From assembly GCA_013396915.1 (NCBI GenBank), contig VWZL01000265.1, forward strand, positions 391,163 to 455,162: DNA of 64,000 nt, given 5' to 3'. The DNA is from Stercorarius parasiticus (Eukaryota; Chordata; Aves; Charadriiformes; Stercorariidae). The notes under the pieces were generated by a model that was given only the letters and a program-made list of their open reading frames with translations, did no database searches and was not told the DNA's origin. Positions 51,754 through 64,000 of the stretch are shown here, in pieces; position 1 is the stretch's first letter, and every line of letters begins with the position of its first letter. The position numbers and the translations under genes were made by a program.

Positions 51754-53511
51754 CTAAGTAATGGAAAGATAAAATAGATCACTACATGAAAGATAATTAA
51801 GATGATGATACTGCATAAAAAAGCCACGTAAAATCTTCCTCTACAAAAGGCATGCTCAAATGCCTGTTGAGCAGTAAAAAAAATTATTTTGCGGAAAGAT
51901 CATCTTGTCACCAAGATACTAGACTGAGACTTGGATCACCTACATTAAATTCTCAACCGTACTCCAGGCTTCTGGTGTCTGAATTTGGGCAAATCACAGC
52001 TGTTCTCTGTCTTGATTTCATTCTACTCATCTTCCTACCTTTGATCACTCATTTATATTACCTACAGGTACAGGCATACAGTTTCCCTTTTCTTCACCTT
52101 ATCAATAAAATACCTTCACATAGCAAAAAACAGCCCTGATTTTGAGTAAAGCCTAAGGTAATACAAATTAGACCAATAATAAAAAGCCTGACGTAACAAA
52201 TATCCAGCAACTGTAATGACCTGAAATTGGAATTTCTGTAGATGTTGCAGAAAGATCAAATAAATGTAGCTGAAGAGGACAAACAGCGTAAACATGATCT
52301 TTTCCAACCTACATCATTCTATGATACACCAAAGTGCAGAACCTACAGGTGATTTCTGAATGTGCCAGTTATGCAGTCTCTGATTATTGATGCCCTGTTC
52401 CTCTTGGAACATATAACAACACGTAAGCGAGTTACTGATGCAGCATTTCCAGTCATTGCAACAAATTTACGTGGGTGTCTCTATGATGGTTACCCTGGAT
52501 ACATCGTAGGAGTGATCTGTCTGAGCTGTGCGTGGCATTCCAGGCATTTCAATACACGTGGAAGAGAAGCAGCAATTCAGAAAATACAGGCCACGATGGT
52601 GGTGTATTAAAATATTAAAAAAAAATACTGTCTTAAAACCAAAAAAGCCTCTACTATGTAAAAATAACTTCTAGAAAGAACAGAAATGGGACAGTAGGCT
52701 ACAGAAATTATGAAATGAACAACTACAGACTTTCTTTAGAGTTTTCCCAGGCTGGCAACCATTCTAGAGGGGACACTTGAATCCAACATTTCAGACAGCA
52801 ATAAAAAGTGATGATAATGATATATATTACTTGTGTTTGACATGCCAATCAAGCTGATGTGCAGTGTTGCTGTGTACGTACAGTACACGGACAAGAGAGT
52901 GCATGACTAAAACTTGATGCAACTTGTGCATTTGGTTCACAAAGTGACAGCAAAATGAAGATTTTTGTTTTCTTTGTACATGAATAAAAGCAGCATCTAT
53001 TTTCTGGTGAACTGGAAATTTCGGTGAGTGAATGTTTGATTTATATCAAACATTTTATACAAGCAAAACAGGTGAGATTTTTTGAGTTTTAATTTTGCTG
53101 GACCATAATCAATTATGCTTAAGCTATTCATTGGATCTATAGTCTACTAAGATAAATTCATTGAAGAGAGTTTAAAGCAAATTATTAAACAAAGATATTA
53201 GTGAAATAAATGCAGGTGTTCTGTCAGTAAATGCATATCACTATTACCCCTGCATATTGTAAGCATGATATAAAAACCACTATCCACTTCTCTCTGAGCA
53301 CATTGCAAAATTACCTCAAAATGGTGTAGTCTAATTATGACTGAAGAGACATAAATTGCCTTAGTGTAACTGATTGACAAGAGTATATGCATGATTAAAA
53401 ATGCAGATTGCCACTGAGATCTTATCTGATTATGTCTCCCAAAATCTTAATGTTCCTAGATTTCACACCAACACAGATAATTTAAAAAAAAAAAAGTCTC
53501 CTTAGCCTTAC
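51754..53511 (-). other. DCLK2: DCLK2 intron, 1.8 kb
   Basis: A GT-AG intron holding a small CR1 3' remnant at 52.29 kb. The 95- and 82-codon + strand ORFs have no recognisable similarity. Confidence 0.85.
52287..52325 (+). mobile_element. Very short CR1 LINE 3' remnant
   Basis: ATGATCTTTTCCAACCTACA followed by TCATTCTATGATAC matches the CR1 3' terminus in forward orientation. Only about 40 bases are clear. It is antisense to DCLK2. Confidence 0.7.
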
Positions 53512-53631
53512 CTTGACCAGCTCCATCACCAGATAAAGTTCTGTTGGGGTGTCCATTTCCTCTATAAGCATAATGATATTTGGATGCTTCACTTGACGCA
53601 GAATAGACACTTCATTTTCAATCAGGTGTTC
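53512..53631 (-). CDS. DCLK2: DCLK2 coding exon, kinase N-lobe (alpha-C to hinge)
   Basis: It encodes 40 residues, [20 protein letters not shown] then [20 protein letters not shown], with acceptor TTCTGAACAG and donor GTAAGG, phase 0. The Glu of NEVSIL is the alpha-C Glu that pairs with the ATP-site Lys. LVMELV is the hinge. Confidence 0.97.
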
Positions 53632-56600
53632 CTGTTCAGAAAAGAGGAGGGAAGTTTATCTGAATAGACATGAAATTGCCAATTCACTTTTCCTTTGATC
53701 AGCTGACCACTGATCACTTAGCACCCTTTCTGCTGTTTAATTCATATAGTAGAGGGTTATTGACAGATTCTGGATTTTAACTTGTATTTTAGCCTAACTG
53801 TACTTCATCATTGACCAAATTTAATTTAAAATACCGTATTTCACACACATAACCAATGGGATATCTCTGAAAAAAGACCCCAGAACATGACAGCAATTCA
53901 AGAAGTGCAGATTATATTCTTCTGTGGGTATTATGAGGTGAAATTAAATTCAGAACCCCCCTGCCCGCAAGCTGCATCACTGTAACCTGCCGCCCCTCCT
54001 CAATAGTTAACATGTTCTTGATCCTCTCCAGCCTTCAATTCTCATTTAGTGTAGGTTACTCAAGGACAGATTACCTAGGATTTATTTTCAAGGACTTTAT
54101 TTTTTTTAAAGTTGTGGATTATATACAGGAAAAATATTATAACTGCTTTGGTTATGGATTTCTGTTCATTTTATATTTATGTTCAGATTTACAATCTGCA
54201 AAATATGTAAAAGCTCAGTTAAGTCATTGTGGCTCCAACAGCTCAATAGCATACAGATTGGAGTTTAATTTACCCTTCCTTATGCTTCTGAGGAAGTAAT
54301 GTGTTTCAAGAACAAATTAGTTTCAGAATGTTTCGTCTTCTAGAACATCTTAGCACTTGGTTAACACTGGAGAGCGAAGAAAATTACATGCCCCTTTCAT
54401 GTGAAGAATGATTTGCATTTTCCTTTATAAATACTGGACTACAGATACTGTATTTAGGTTCACTGCAAAATAAGTAACAATGCTTGCACGAAATATTAGT
54501 TTCCTTACACTTTGATAGATAACAGATCATGTTGCTGGACTTGGAACTTATTCATGTTTAATGTACTGATCAGTAGCATGCACTTCATGCATTTGTGAGC
54601 AGAGCAGTAGTACTCTAGTGATTTGTGATCCACTGTGCATAGGCAGTGATTGAAGATCTTACACCACTTCACCTTCTATTTCCAGGGTTATTTACAGGTG
54701 CACTGTGCTTTTGCCAAAGCTTTATGTGGCTATGTAACTCAGAAACCACATGCCATGTCTGCATCTCATTTCGTGAGAGCGTGGTGCGGCATATACGGGT
54801 TAAACAGTCACACCTTTGAAATTCAGTTTGAAAGAGCATCAATTGTCATTCTGAACAAACATATGTCTGCTCCAAGCAAAGTGCTCTGGAGAAAAAAAAC
54901 ACAAACAAACATGAAGCAATTTTGTTAAACACAATGCTGAATCTCATCAACAGACAAAAGTGAACAGCCACAGCATACTAAGCCTTATGGATGGAAGCCT
55001 GTAAATTCAAAACTAGCATTAAGAGTCCAAGCAAAAACCAGAATCTTATAGCTTTTTCTACCTAAAGAACAGATAACATACTAAATTTATTACAGCCATT
55101 AATTATGACTAAGGTACAATAGCTTTACCTGTGCTTTCTTTGTTTCACTTGACTAAATTGTTTATTGCTCTAAATAAAGCTCAGTCATGAGTAATGTTTA
55201 TTTAAAATTAACAATATTAACATGGAGTTATTTTCAACCACCCCCCTGTTTTTGCTATATTTTATCATGTAAAAAAATAATAACTCTCAAACGTATTACA
55301 GCATTCTCCTGGATAGTGCAATATAGGTTTCAGTCTACATTAATGTGATTTATTTACAGAGAAATTATTGAATAATAATTAACATTTAAGCTGCTTGTGG
55401 AAAATACATTAGTCAATTCGATCCAAGTTGTAGGACATCCAAGATAAACTGCTAGAGAGCAGTGAGCAACATACAAGTCATGCATATTTGGGTCAGATGG
55501 GTGTTTTTAAGGTAGGGCCTTTTGTTGGCATGCTGCAGCAAAATTTAATTATTTTCTTGGTTGGAATTCTTCCTGGACAGTTCTGCCACTGCCCTGAAGG
55601 GTATAAACATCTTCCTAACAACAGTCCTCTGCTTGTACACACACACAGACACACATATATACGTATGTAGCTACACAGACACAGGTCCTTTCAAAACAGA
55701 GAAGTATGCATCCATGGGGTTGATTTCTATACTTTTTTTTTGTTTTAAAGCAATGAGAACAACTAATAGAAAACATGTCTAAATGCTGCTGTATAAAATT
55801 GTCTATCTCTAGAGCATTCCAATTTATGATACCTAAGTAGCTGAGTCACACAAGTAATGAAAAACATCTGAAGCGGCAAGCTGTACACATCACCCAAAAG
55901 TTTTCTTTTGCAGTGAAACACACTGGGTCACCCTTCCTGCAGCCAAAGAAATGGCAACATTTTAATCTCAAAAAGGCAATTCTAGCACTTTTTCTTGTGG
56001 TTATAAATTTTAAGATTCCGTTCTAAATTTTCCCTTAAATAAACCTAGAGAATATGAGATAAAGTGATGGGGAGATCCCCTAGCACCTAATCCGAAATTT
56101 AAAATCTGCATAGATAAAACATTTCTATTTGAGGACCTCTATTTAAAGCAAGTCATCACAGCAGGTCATGCATTAGTGTACAGGAATACACAGCTCCTTA
56201 CCATACAAGATATGTCATATGGACTTGGTACAGCTTCCTACAAGGCCACATTCAGCATTTAGAGCTCTGAATTACACTTCAAGCAGTTATTCTATGTAAC
56301 TGAAAAAAACCATACCTTCGAACTAAAACCCCAACTTGGTTGCAAAGTTATCTCCCAAATCATTTCAGTACAACCGTTTACATAAAAAAATGTGTTTGCA
56401 CCAAAAAGTCCATCTTTTGAGTCATCCTTGAGAGAATGGCGTATTTCCTACTCTCAAAGGGACTTTAATCCAGAACTTGATTGCTAATTAATACTGTGCC
56501 CTCAGTGTTCTTTTAGCTAACACTAAACTACAGTCCACTTGATTCATAAGTTCCTCAAGAGCACTTTGTTTTTAAGGTATTGCAAAGCAGTGAAAATAAA

Positions 56601-57295
56601 AGTATTTTATTTCTTGTTATCTATTCCAACACTTAGTCTACATTCTTGGCTCTAGGTTGGGTTTTTTTTTCTTCCTTTTTTAAAATCTCTGTACTTTGGA
56701 GGAAGGTGAAGAGGTCTGATACTCTCAGATATTTTCTTCAATTATGTAACGTGCTGTTCTGCTGGAGAGACAATTCTGGACTTTTTTTGAGGGGCTTGAA
56801 TTAGAGAGAAAGTTTAATGAACTCTTTTGTTAAGAGATCTTTGTTATACAGGATGGCGAAACTACATAAGCAGAAAGAAATGGTTCTGAAAATTTCTTTC
56901 CAAATCCATGTTCTGCGTATAAAAAGAGCATTAAAAAAAGATAAAAATAAGAGGCAGAGAGTGATGGGAATTATATAAATACACATATAGCTGCAAATTT
57001 CCTCTCTCATATTTTACAGATCAAAGTCTTTCTAATATATTTTGGATGCACATTAGCATTTTCTTTGTTAGTCCAACAAAATAGATGACAATTTGGCGTT
57101 TTTTTTAACTCTATTATCTACTAGACTAACACTCAATACTTTTATTATTCGCTTCTTGGATATGTTATCATCCTGTTAAACGGATATTCTGAAAATAGTC
57201 AGAAAACCCAAACACACCCACCATTTATGACTAATGAGCAGCTGCTAGCGCTGTTTCCACTATTTTTCTTATACATGCAAATTGTTGTACGCTAC
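53632..57295 (-). other. DCLK2: DCLK2 intron, 3.7 kb
   Basis: AT-rich noncoding sequence with a CA/TA microsatellite near 55.64 kb. I see no exon or clear transposon. Confidence 0.85.
55636..55662. repeat. (CA)n/(TA)n microsatellite
   Basis: ACACACACACAGACACACAT followed by ATATA. Confidence 0.8.
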
Positions 57296-57353
57296 CTTTC
57301 CACAGCATTTAGCCTTGTCTATAATCTTCAGTGCAAACTCCTTTCCTGTGGAT
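57296..57353 (-). CDS. DCLK2: DCLK2 coding exon with the ATP-site lysine (most upstream exon in window)
   Basis: DCLK2 is a microtubule-associated Ser/Thr kinase of neurons with N-terminal doublecortin domains and a C-terminal CaMK-like kinase domain. This exon encodes (R)STGKEFALKIIDKAKCCGK; the Lys of FALK is the ATP-anchoring residue. The acceptor is TTTTTCTTGCTAG and the donor GTAGC. The first base completes an Arg codon, so a further exon lies upstream, beyond the window's right edge or unrecognised. From here nine exons join without break into 350 residues. Numbering from this exon, Lys is 9, alpha-C Glu 26, HRD 99-101, DFG starts at 123 and APE at 145. The glycine-rich loop and doublecortin domains are not in the window. 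Confidence 0.95.
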
Positions 57354-59399
57354 CTAGCAAGAAAAATATGAGAACCATTAATTAGAAACCGGTCAACAAA
57401 TTGTGGCATTATCTGTAAGAACATACGTTATTGTAACAGAGTGCCTTGACCAACCAAGGGTGCTGACAGAAAATTCACAGAACAGACTTAATTTTGTTTT
57501 TGTTTTCACAGCAGCATTTGCGCCTGCTGTTTCCCTGACTACCACAACCTAGCTCACTTTGCGTATTAATCGCAGGCTCCAGCTGCAATTCATTCTTTTG
57601 GGACCTGGCATAACTCTCCGTCACTTCTTTAATGCAACACGCAAAATTTGTCTTGAGCCTTCCACTTAGCTTTGTTCAACTGATAGGCTTCAAAGATAAA
57701 ATCATACACGTTTATGTGTAAGTGAGCAGAAGAAAGACTGATACCCTAGTGGAAAAATTCAATAGGATTCAGCAGAGCTAAAACACCATAGTTCATCACA
57801 GACTAATCTAAAATCCCGCAGAATTTATTAGGCACTAATTTTGACCTTTGGATTTCATTCTCTTTATTTTTTTAAGTATTCTATAGCAGTTCTATAAAGT
57901 CCCATGACATTTAAGAGGGTGGTGATATACAAAATAAAAAGGATTACTGTTTTCAGTAAATACTCTCACAGAAAGGAGTTCTTGTTTGCCTTTCATCCCT
58001 CTAAGCAATAAGAATCTTCTCCATTTCTCCAGAAGTGGAGAAAATGAGAGAAAAAAGCACACAAATGAAGTATCTTTTTTCTTTTTCTTTTTGTTTTAAA
58101 CGAAGAAGATGTTACTACTTCTAATAACAACGAATTAAAAATTACAAGAAAATGCCATAAAACCCCCCTGCTCCTATTTTGTGTTGTGTCAGTACCTACA
58201 GAGTCCAGTGTGTATCAGAACACCACTAGCATGTATGGTAAAAAACACTGCAGGCAGTTACAAAAGCAAATGTCAGCCATGTTTTTAAGCTTCCAGGTTA
58301 ATTTTCACTGTACTTTTGGCATTAGATACAACTAGGCAACATTAGGACCTCACAGAAAAAAGGAACTGAATTAATGTCACACGTTCAATTTATCCATTAG
58401 TGAAAAAATGCAGTAGAGAATCTCTGCTCTGAAAGTACAACTGTATCTGAGAGGTTGTCATAGTTACAACCTGATCTGCTCTTTAGATAGAAGTGTTATC
58501 TAAATGGTATTTGTGAAACGCCATCCTCTTATATTATAGACCTGATGTAAAATCTACCGTGACCACAGCGTTTAATTCAGAATCACAATTTATGCATTAT
58601 ACTAACATAAGTGCATTATCTGAAAGCCTGCAAACAACTGATCAGCAAAACCCATTTAGTAAGCCTTCAACGCTTACGCTATGTAGACAGAGGAGTTAAC
58701 ATTTACAAAGCCAATTCATCAACCAACTTCAAATCGCTCTTGCAAATATCCTTAACTATAGCACCTGAGGAAAAACCTTGGATATCATCCCCAGAACGTG
58801 TGTGCTAATCCCACTGCCTATCATGCACCAGTATTGTCTGACAGGTTTCTGGTACTCTTCTGTCTAGCTGTCAGCATCCATCTGTTGACTCATGTCTTTA
58901 TATACAGACATAAAGGCATCCTTTACAAAAGAGAGCACCTTATTCTTTTTGTAGAACAGCTGGTATAATAGGATCCTGTCTCCACAACTAGGGCTTCTAA
59001 GGACAACACTATTAGAAATTAAGTATAATAATTAACAGGAATTAAAAGACAAGCATTTATAGTTGGCATTTCCTCTCTCATTGTTATTGTTAGCAACTAC
59101 TGTTGTATATTTATTTTGTATAAAATCAGTTAATAATGCTTCACTAAATATAAAGATTGGATCGCATACAAGTTTAATTTTGCTTCCTTTTTTTCTTTTA
59201 AATAATTGGAAGGTTGTTTTTCTAGTCCAGTCCCCTCATTCAAAAAAGCACAGATGACGTTTTGAAACCCAAGTGACTTAGCAGCCCTTTTCCCATTTTC
59301 AGTGGAACTTAAGTGATATCCAAAATGCACAGTTCAATATTCCTGAAAATAATAAATTATGTTATCTTACGCTTTTAACCTGTCATCTTTCATGAACGT
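57354..59399 (-). other. DCLK2: DCLK2 intron, part before the CR1 insertion
   Basis: AT-rich noncoding sequence. No exon was recognised. The exon for the glycine-rich loop must be further right, or was missed. Confidence 0.75.
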
Positions 59400-59826
59400 T
59401 GTTCACTCCATAGATAACAAAGGACGTGTGGCCAGTTTCAGGGTGCATGGGAAAACACTGTGAAGCATCATTCATTTGGTGCCTGCACCAAAACTTCGGG
59501 TTTTTAAACCATGGAAGAGCCTTCAAGAGACAAGGCCTGATGGGATCCACCTGTCCCAGTGGGGAAAAGGCATCTTTGGGCATAAGCTGGTGGGGCAGAT
59601 CCAGAGAGCTTTAAACTGTAATCACTGGGGAAGGGGATAACAACAGGATTGCAGCAGATAAGCCAAGGGTTGGCATGACATTGTCAGAGGGTAGCAGCGC
59701 TAATGGGAACATTTACACTGCTCCTGGGAACACAGAGGGCTCAGGAACGTATTTAAAATGCTTGTACACCAACCCACGCACTATGAGAAACAAACAGGAT
59801 GAACTGGAAGTGTTGGTCAGCTCCCA

Positions 59827-59827
59827 N
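59827..59827. other. Single N at a sequence discontinuity
   Basis: Left of the N the CR1 is at the start of ORF2. Right of it the sequence equals 62039 onward. The expected intervening CR1 sequence is present instead at 61686-62038. Confidence 0.85.
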
Positions 59828-61684
59828 CCGACATTAACCGGGAACATCACGCTGCTGTGAGGAGCAGGTCTTGGTAATCTTGACGTTTGTAGGAGAGCAC
59901 TTCTTGTCATAAGTACTCAGTCAGTCAGCTAGGAAAGGTGCCCTCCTAGACTTGCTATTTGTGAATAGAGGACTAGTGGAGGGTGTGATGGTAGGTGGCT
60001 GTCTTGGCCACAGTGGTCATGAAATGGTTGAGTTTAAAATTTTTGGTGTAGTGAGAGGAAAGGACAGCAGAGTTGCTACCCTGGATTTTAAGAAAGCAAA
60101 CTTTAAGCTATTCAGGGAGCTAATTAGCAGAATATGCTGCGAATCTGCTTTTCAGGGCTTAGGAGTCCACAATTACTGGTCAGTCTTTAAGAACCACCTT
60201 TTAGAAGCACAGGAACAGGCAATCCCACTGGTTCATAAGTCAAGCAAGCAGAACAGAAGACCAGTTTGGCTGAACAGGGAACTCTTCATGGAGCTCAAAA
60301 GGAGAAAGAAATTGGTATGGTCTCTGTGAGCAAGGTCAGGCTTTGCAGAAAGATTACAGAGCTGTGTTTCACATGTGCAGGGAGAAGACATGAAAGGACA
60401 AAACTCAACTAGAGTTGAAACTGGCCTGTATTGTTTCAGATAACAAGAAGGGCTTTTTAAAGTATGTTAATAGCAAAAGGAGGTCTAAAGGGATTGATAC
60501 TTCTTGAAGATGGTAATCTGACAAATAGGGATGAAGAAAAAGTGGAGGTATTCAATGGGGTTTTTGCTTCAGTCTTTAATAATAGTGATAGACCTTGGGT
60601 TGCCCGGTCCCCTGAGTTGTAGGACTATGAGTGTGGGAACAAAGACATTCCATTTGTGGACACTGAAACTGTAAGGGACTAGCTGTGTCAGCTGAATGTT
60701 CACAAGTCCATGGGGCCTGATGAGATTCACCCCAGGGTACTGAAGGAGTTAGCAGATGTGATGGCAGGACCCCTCTCGATCATCTACCAAAGGTCTTGGG
60801 AGGCTAGGCTGCAAGCTAGCCAATGTTATTCCAGTTTACAAAAAGGGTGTGAGGGAAGACCCAGGGAACTACAGACCCGTTAAGTCTAACTTCAATTCCT
60901 GGTAAAATTATGGAGAAGATTATACTGAGTACTATTGAAAGGCATTTAAAGGAACAATGCAAACATCAGGCACAGTCAACATCGGTTCACAAAGGGGAAG
61001 TCCTGTTCAACTAATCTGATATCCTTCTATGATAAGGTAATCCACCTCGTGGATGAAGGGAAGACCGTGGATGTAGTTATTCTGGATTTTAGTAAGGCTT
61101 TTGATACTGTTCCTCACAGCATCCTCTGGACAAGTTGTCCAGCTGTGGGTGAGTGGGTTCACAGTGTGCTATGTGAAGAACTGGCTGAAGGGCAGAGTTC
61201 AAAGGGTTGTAGCAAATGGGGCTACATCTGCCTGGCGACTGGTCACCGGGGTGTTCCTCAGGGTTCAATTCTAGGACCATGCCTGTTCAATGTATTTCTC
61301 AACAATCTATATGCAGGAATTGAATGCACCATTAGCAAGTTTGCTGATGATACCAACCTGGGAGGTGCTATTGACTCTCTTGAGGGGCAAGAGGCCTTGC
61401 AGAGGGATCTAGACAGATTGGAGCATTGGGCTATGATTAATGGGAGGAAATATAACAAGTCAAAATGCCAGATTCTGTACCTAGGACAGGGTAATGCCAG
61501 GGACAAGTACAGACTGCGAGAGGAGTGGCTGAAGAGCAGCCCTGCAGAAAGGGATCTGGGGGTGTTGGTCGACAGCAGGCTCAATATGGCCCTGGCAGCC
61601 AAGAGGGCAAAGCCCATCCTGGGGTGCATCAAACACAGTATAACCAGCCAGTCAAGAGAGGTGATTATCCCACTTGTATTCAGT
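59828..61684 (+). repeat. 1.86-kb near-identical duplicated block (copy 1; copy 2 at 62039-63914)
   Basis: The offset is 2211 bases at both ends checked (59952/62163 and 61049/63260). Comparing the two, I noticed only two substitutions: near 61268 (Ile/Leu in VPQGS[I/L]LG) and near 61566 (Leu/Trp in LGV[L/W]VDSR). Shared defects show that both come from the same damaged CR1. Confidence 0.92.
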
Positions 61685-61685
61685 G
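61685..61685. other. Single N at a sequence discontinuity
   Basis: Left of it is the reverse transcriptase 3' part (equal to the sequence ending at 63914). Right of it is the upstream endonuclease region, the reverse of CR1 order. Confidence 0.85.
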
Positions 61686-64000
61686 TTGGTGCTGCCTCAC
61701 CATANTTGGTATTAGTGAGACTTGGTGGAATGAGTCCCACGATTGGAGTGTTGGGATGGAGGGCTACAGGTTGTTCAGGAGGGATAGGTAGGGCAGGTGA
61801 GGTGGAGGTGTCACACTATACGTAAAGGAGAGGTTTGACTGTACAGCCCTTATGGTTAGTGATGATGTGGTTGAGAGCCTCTGTGTGAGAATTAGGAGGA
61901 TGGAAAACAAAGGAGATGTAGTGGGTATCTACTACTGATCACCCAGCCAGGATGTAAGCACTGATGGGTTATTCTATAGGCAATTGGAAGAAATTTCTGG
62001 ATCAGTAGCCCCTGTCCTTATGGGAGATTTCAATTTCCCCGACATTAACCGGGAACATCACGCTGCTGTGAGGAGCAGGTCTTGGTAATCTTGACGTTTG
62101 TAGGAGAGCACTTCTTGTCATAAGTACTCAGTCAGTCAGCTAGGAAAGGTGCCCTCCTAGACTTGCTATTTGTGAATAGAGGACTAGTGGAGGGTGTGAT
62201 GGTAGGTGGCTGTCTTGGCCACAGTGGTCATGAAATGGTTGAGTTTAAAATTTTTGGTGTAGTGAGAGGAAAGGACAGCAGAGTTGCTACCCTGGATTTT
62301 AAGAAAGCAAACTTTAAGCTATTCAGGGAGCTAATTAGCAGAATATGCTGCGAATCTGCTTTTCAGGGCTTAGGAGTCCACAATTACTGGTCAGTCTTTA
62401 AGAACCACCTTTTAGAAGCACAGGAACAGGCAATCCCACTGGTTCATAAGTCAAGCAAGCAGAACAGAAGACCAGTTTGGCTGAACAGGGAACTCTTCAT
62501 GGAGCTCAAAAGGAGAAAGAAATTGGTATGGTCTCTGTGAGCAAGGTCAGGCTTTGCAGAAAGATTACAGAGCTGTGTTTCACATGTGCAGGGAGAAGAC
62601 ATGAAAGGACAAAACTCAACTAGAGTTGAAACTGGCCTGTATTGTTTCAGATAACAAGAAGGGCTTTTTAAAGTATGTTAATAGCAAAAGGAGGTCTAAA
62701 GGGATTGATACTTCTTGAAGATGGTAATCTGACAAATAGGGATGAAGAAAAAGTGGAGGTATTCAATGGGGTTTTTGCTTCAGTCTTTAATAATAGTGAT
62801 AGACCTTGGGTTGCCCGGTCCCCTGAGTTGTAGGACTATGAGTGTGGGAACAAAGACATTCCATTTGTGGACACTGAAACTGTAAGGGACTAGCTGTGTC
62901 AGCTGAATGTTCACAAGTCCATGGGGCCTGATGAGATTCACCCCAGGGTACTGAAGGAGTTAGCAGATGTGATGGCAGGACCCCTCTCGATCATCTACCA
63001 AAGGTCTTGGGAGGCTAGGCTGCAAGCTAGCCAATGTTATTCCAGTTTACAAAAAGGGTGTGAGGGAAGACCCAGGGAACTACAGACCCGTTAAGTCTAA
63101 CTTCAATTCCTGGTAAAATTATGGAGAAGATTATACTGAGTACTATTGAAAGGCATTTAAAGGAACAATGCAAACATCAGGCACAGTCAACATCGGTTCA
63201 CAAAGGGGAAGTCCTGTTCAACTAATCTGATATCCTTCTATGATAAGGTAATCCACCTCGTGGATGAAGGGAAGACCGTGGATGTAGTTATTCTGGATTT
63301 TAGTAAGGCTTTTGATACTGTTCCTCACAGCATCCTCTGGACAAGTTGTCCAGCTGTGGGTGAGTGGGTTCACAGTGTGCTATGTGAAGAACTGGCTGAA
63401 GGGCAGAGTTCAAAGGGTTGTAGCAAATGGGGCTACATCTGCCTGGCGACTGGTCACCGGGGTGTTCCTCAGGGTTCACTTCTAGGACCATGCCTGTTCA
63501 ATGTATTTCTCAACAATCTATATGCAGGAATTGAATGCACCATTAGCAAGTTTGCTGATGATACCAACCTGGGAGGTGCTATTGACTCTCTTGAGGGGCA
63601 AGAGGCCTTGCAGAGGGATCTAGACAGATTGGAGCATTGGGCTATGATTAATGGGAGGAAATATAACAAGTCAAAATGCCAGATTCTGTACCTAGGACAG
63701 GGTAATGCCAGGGACAAGTACAGACTGCGAGAGGAGTGGCTGAAGAGCAGCCCTGCAGAAAGGGATCTGGGGGTGTGGGTCGACAGCAGGCTCAATATGG
63801 CCCTGGCAGCCAAGAGGGCAAAGCCCATCCTGGGGTGCATCAAACACAGTATAACCAGCCAGTCAAGAGAGGTGATTATCCCACTTGTATTCAGTGTTGG
63901 TGCTGCCTCACCATAGAGTACAACGTGCAGTTCTGGGCCCCACAATTTAAGAGGAATGTTAAGGTCCTTGAATGTGTCGAGAGGAGGGCAACAAAGCTGG
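61686..64000 (+). mobile_element. CR1 LINE: endonuclease segment plus second copy of the block, cut by the window end
   Basis: It starts with the endonuclease motif region (GISETWWNESHDWSVGMEGY then RLFRRDR), proceeds through MGDFNFPDINREHHAAV, and repeats the reverse transcriptase blocks found 2211 bases to the left. It continues past the end of the first copy into EYNVQFWAP-like sequence and runs off the window. In normal CR1 order this segment would follow directly after the sequence left of the N at 59827. It holds in-frame stops and so is a dead copy. Confidence 0.92.

Larger units (their letters stand above)
59400..61684 (+). mobile_element. CR1 LINE: 5' piece plus first copy of a duplicated block
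   Basis: From about 59.4 kb the sequence follows CR1 (GGCCTGATGGGATCCACCTG at 59536, then YTNPRTMRNKQDELEVLVSS at about 59788-59826). After a single N at 59827 it jumps to the end of the endonuclease domain (DINREHHAAV), skipping the catalytic middle. It then runs through LLFVNRGLVEGVMVGGCLGH and the reverse transcriptase blocks DVVILDFSKAFDTVPHSILW, HRGVPQGSILGPCLFNVFLN and KFADDTNLGGAIDSLEGQEA. It breaks off at a second N (61685). Stops and frameshifts make it non-coding. The left boundary is approximate. It is antisense to DCLK2. Confidence 0.9.

Noticed and set aside
61049..63916. Long ORFs of 258 and 218 codons as host genes
   Set aside because: They are CR1 reverse transcriptase fragments with flanking frameshifts and stops.

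Overview
This is vertebrate nuclear DNA and very probably avian. It is AT-rich, gene-poor and intron-dominated, and its recognisable interspersed repeats are CR1-type LINEs, including several fragments with the CR1 3' end of the kind common in bird genomes. No Alu, L1 or bacterial-type features were seen. Two protein-coding genes are present, converging tail to tail.

Left part (1 to about 28.4 kb, + strand): the last four coding exons of LRBA, a BEACH/WD40 scaffold protein, at 15975-16076, 16679-16893, 24436-24587 and 26900-26990. They join in frame into the C-terminal 185 residues, ending in HHEYQTRY. The first 16 kb is intron. A 3' UTR with a doubled AATAAA signal near 28.4 kb follows. The second exon carries an apparent in-frame 18-bp tandem duplication.

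Middle part (about 28.4-36.7 kb): intergenic DNA holding a truncated antisense CR1 (30.27-31.34 kb) with an internal run of 19 Ns, a small GC-richer ORF-dense patch near 29 kb, and another CR1 3' fragment at 36.35 kb.

Right part (about 36.7-64 kb, - strand): the last nine coding exons of DCLK2 (doublecortin-like kinase 2), between 57353 and 37870. They encode 350 residues: most of the kinase domain, with the catalytic Lys, alpha-C Glu, HRD, DFG and APE motifs intact, then the C-terminal tail. The tail exon (NTALDKESQIFCSKRC...) lies 4.8 kb beyond the previous exon. The two gene calls support each other, because LRBA and DCLK2 are tail-to-tail neighbours in human. The paralogous pair NBEA and DCLK1 is also linked, and was my first guess here until the exon sequences favoured the LRBA/DCLK2 members.

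The far right end (59.4-64 kb) is a long + strand CR1 inside a DCLK2 intron. About 1.86 kb of it appears twice at a 2211-bp offset, almost without differences, and the first copy is bounded by single Ns. This looks like an assembly artefact or a very recent duplication. I found no clearly new biological system. The points most worth checking are the LRBA duplication, the doubled CR1 block, the divergent DCLK2 tail, an AATAAA abutting a DCLK2 splice acceptor, and several palindromes and tandem repeats in introns.
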